A DNA stretch of 64,000 bases from Selaginella tamariscina (Eukaryota > Streptophyta > Lycopodiopsida > Selaginellales > Selaginellaceae). Both the position numbers and the translations under genes were made by a program. This document shows positions 61,319 to 64,000 of this stretch, one piece after another; position 1 is the first letter of the stretch, and each line of letters starts with the position of its first letter. Below the pieces are notes generated by a model. That model saw only the letters and a list, made by a program, of their open reading frames with translations, was not told the DNA's origin and made no database searches. Location: positions 733,028-797,027 of the forward strand of contig PUQB01000045.1 of NCBI GenBank assembly GCA_003024785.1, given 5' to 3'.

Positions 61319-63452
61319 TTAGGAGTGGCAGGCCCGTTTGGCAGGTGGCACATCACCAGTCGAGGACCGCTTTCGGGGGAGAAGATTCTTGCCCATAGGC
61401 CTGGGACGGAAAGCTGAGTGCCGGAGGCTGGCATGGTGCTTTGCAAGATCTACTTGGTTGTTCAGAATGGTGTCAAATATAGTAGCGCTGGGGTATTCAC
61501 TCCCCTGGCAGCCATCCAGCACTAGCAAGTAGCGAACGACGGCACACTCCTCCAAAGATTTGGGGACAACATAGCAGTTATTGTTTCCGAACGACTCCTG
61601 CCACTCGCCAAACACTTCAACAATGGCAACGCATGAAAGGGCTTCCTTGAAGAGCCCAATCCCAGCTGCACAACCTGCATAACGAGCAGAGTGTGCCAAG
61701 TAAGGAGAACAGTAGATCCCTTCTCCACTGGCTGCACCAGCTGACATGTGCTGCGATCCAATCCCATTCCGGAGGATGGAATACCAGTTTCCACAGTGGC
61801 TACCGTGAAATGCAAAGAAGGACCTACCTGCGAGCTTAACTTCCCTCTCTGGTGCGTCACGGACCACTACAAACTGTGCAGCGACTCCAGGAAGGGGAAG
61901 CTCCTGGTTCTTACTCAGCTGCTGCATGGACATCCTGTTGCTGAAGAGGCAAAACTGGATGAGTTTATAACTCAACCGGGGAACCACTCCTTGTGCATTC
62001 TCTTCCTCTCTTTGTGTGGTCACATGGGACTTTTTGGTCATGAGAGCTTCCAGATCATCCTCACTACTGCAGTTTGCCATGTCTTCAATGCTTGGAAGAG
62101 TGCCAAGAACATTATCAACCACCTCAACCATTTTGTCCCCTGGATCACACGCCGAACCCGAGTCCCCGTTCCCACGTCTGCAATACAAATGCATTATAAG
62201 CTTACACGTCTTTCAGCACAAATGTGAAGGTCCACGGACAGATTTGCCCAAGTACGTGGAGTATATATATATATAAAAGAGCTTACCTTATCTCCCTGCT
62301 CTCCAATAAGAAGCTTGGAAAGGGCTGCACGACATCCCGCTTGTGTGCTGCAGCAGCCATGAAAGCAAGCTCCAGCTGCACAAGTTGAGTTGAAGTTTTG
62401 AGTTCTCTTAAAACACAAGCACCCACGCCTCGCTCCTGGCAAGCGAAGAGACAAATATCCTTGCTACACACTTGTAGCTTCGTAGGCTCCATAGGAAGAG
62501 CGTCCAAGCACATAGGGCACCACCCTGGCAACCTGTCTAACTGACGTCCAAGGAAGCTCACAAGACCAACTATGAGGTTATCCATCCTTGCCGTGCGTAT
62601 AAGATCGTCATACATGGCCGCATTGTTTTCCAGGATGGAGTCCAAAGTGAGATCTGGAAATTGAGAAGTCTTCACAGTTGGTGGGTTACTGCTCACAAAG
62701 CTGGTAAGTATGCCCACAAGTGCAGGAACTAGAGTGCTTTGACCATAGCCGAGAACCTCGGTAGCTGGATAGACTTGGTCACCAAGTTGTCTAGTGCACG
62801 CAACCACAGGCATGAAATCCCGCTTTGAAATAGAGGAAGCTCTCCACACTCCAATTCCATACTCCAGATTCAACACCAGCCGGTTCTCTTTGCAAAATCC
62901 CAACCCATATGCCACGGAGTCATTGTGGAGTAGTTTGCCAAGGTCGATCCCGATGCACACATCATTGGCTTCGATTGTTATTGCGAAAGACTGGAGAATA
63001 GCATCTTGGCTTCGACAGCAATGAGATGCAGCTTGTTCCACCATCCATTGCAGGGAACCTGGAGATGTTGCGTGATAAGAAAATATGGGAAGTGAATATC
63101 GCTCTTGGTCCTCATTGTCGCCGCAGTGGCAATCTTCCTTGGCCTTGTCATATGCTTCCAACATATTCAGAATGTGATCGAGCATGGCCATCAAACTTGG
63201 TTTCTCACCATCGGCAAGTGTTTGAATTTTCTCGTTGAGAACCATGATCCTCCCGTCCAATGGATTTAACTCCACAGATGTTATCACACGGTCTGGCATG
63301 TCCAAAAAGAAACGAAAATCATCTATGTCCACTCGGATTTTGTACTCCTCGTAATTCACAACGTCCTCCAGTGTGAATCCTACAGATATTCTATCTATCC
63401 TATTCTCATTAGCAATCAACCACAAAGGAAGAGCACAATCTGGAACACACAT
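61319..63452 (-). CDS. PARP6/8-like mono-ADP-ribosyltransferase, intact two-exon gene (unit 4)
   Basis: Exon 1 63452-62287, intron 62286-62178, exon 2 62177-61319; 674 aa. By eye the translation is the same as the unit 3 gene in both exons, so the two copies are very recent duplicates or have been homogenised. The same features are present: Cys cluster 312-334, His 513 and Tyr 544, basic C-terminal tail. The only clear difference within the gene is a shorter (TA)n in the intron. Being the same distance from the same upstream GC-rich block, it should be regulated like its twin. Confidence 0.82.
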
Positions 63453-64000
63453 AATATCTATCTATTACACGGGAGCAGACAATACAACGATAGAACGATA
63501 AAGAACCCTATTTCCGTGTTCCGTCGTCTGTATTTAACGCTACAGCGCGTAGCTGTCGGATCCAAACCGTGCACAAACCACGCCGTCGGACTGACACTCG
63601 TCCTCCCGCGCAGCTGAAAAGGAAACAACGCGGTAACTTACAAATTTTGAAAGTTTTTATCTATAAATGGGTATATAGATTTAGCGTTAATAATGCAAAA
63701 AGAAAATTTTAACTGAAATGAGGTGAAAAGAAATGAATGTGATTGAATAAGCTTGTTGAAAATCCCATGCGTATAATTTAGATTCCATACATATACTGTA
63801 TAGCAGTGCGTGTGGTACCAACTGAGAGACACACAACCTTTAACTATTAAACATTTTAAGTTTATAAATCGGAAGAGTTTAGATTAGCAACACTATGTTA
63901 TAAACAATGTTTTCACTAGAATGGAAAATTAAAATATATGTTTTTGATATATATATATAGCAAGTTGGAATGGAATAAATCAAACATAGAAATGTCAGAA
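63453..64000. other. Upstream region of the unit 4 gene
   Basis: Matches 57618-58170: GC-rich block to about 63625, then AT-rich. No gene. Confidence 0.5.

Larger units (their letters stand above)
60207..64000. repeat. Tandem array unit 4, cut by the window end
   Basis: Near-identical to 54364-58170. The array may continue beyond the window. Confidence 0.9.

Overview
The window is AT-rich, eukaryotic and nuclear. It has GT-AG introns inside recognisable exons, decayed SWEET sugar-transporter genes, a Ty3/gypsy retrotransposon, plant-type telomere motifs (CCCTAAA) at about 33.78 kb and long TA/CA/GA microsatellites. Together these suggest a land plant. The DUF7869-type transposon protein, the PARP6/8-like gene and the microsatellite load lean towards a bryophyte or other seedless lineage, but the species is not proven. 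Most of the window is repeats and broken genes. Only two coding genes look intact, at 55481-57617 and 61319-63452, both on the minus strand.

Region 1-39.6 kb. Two diverged inverted arms (about 1.14-3.42 kb and 37.34-39.61 kb) each hold a broken copy of the same unknown coiled-coil gene. Between them lie fragments of at least four SWEET genes, dispersed duplications, MITEs and hairpins. The centrepiece is a Ty3/gypsy element with very short LTRs (about 152 bp), cut into two halves that lie apart and in opposite orientations: 23928-27655 on the plus strand and 9425-10436 on the minus strand. Each half stops in the integrase, next to a copy of the same end motif (TAACTAAARTGGGCATG). Those motifs bound the two halves of a second element, called X here. 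One half (10437-16515) carries an FCP1-like phosphatase and a ParB-like gene with DNA-methyltransferase-like motifs. The other (27656-about 32235) carries a DUF7869 transposase-like gene. Both halves run into arrays of an 18-bp perfect palindrome, GGCGGGATTAATCCCGCC. Flipping about 16.5-32.2 kb back would rejoin both the retrotransposon and element X, and would put the SWEET copies and a duplicated block in the same orientation. I infer an inversion with breakpoints at the palindromic arrays.

Region 39.6-64 kb. This is a tandem array of an about 5.83-kb unit carrying a two-exon PARP6/8-like mono-ADP-ribosyltransferase gene (674 codons, nuclear-localisation-like C-terminus). Unit 1 (40517-43560) is truncated and broken, with an 89-bp triplication. 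Unit 2 (48822-54363) has single-base deletions that break the frame. Units 3 (54364-60206) and 4 (60207 to the window end) are nearly identical and intact. A 165-bp segment is inverted between units 2 and 3. The space between units 1 and 2 is filled by a decayed Tnp2-like transposon gene, a SINE-like piece and a small ORF resembling a SAM (sterile alpha motif) domain.

Many frameshifts are single-base. They are most simply decay, but consensus errors in a long-read assembly would look the same. One ambiguous base (n) lies at 22975.
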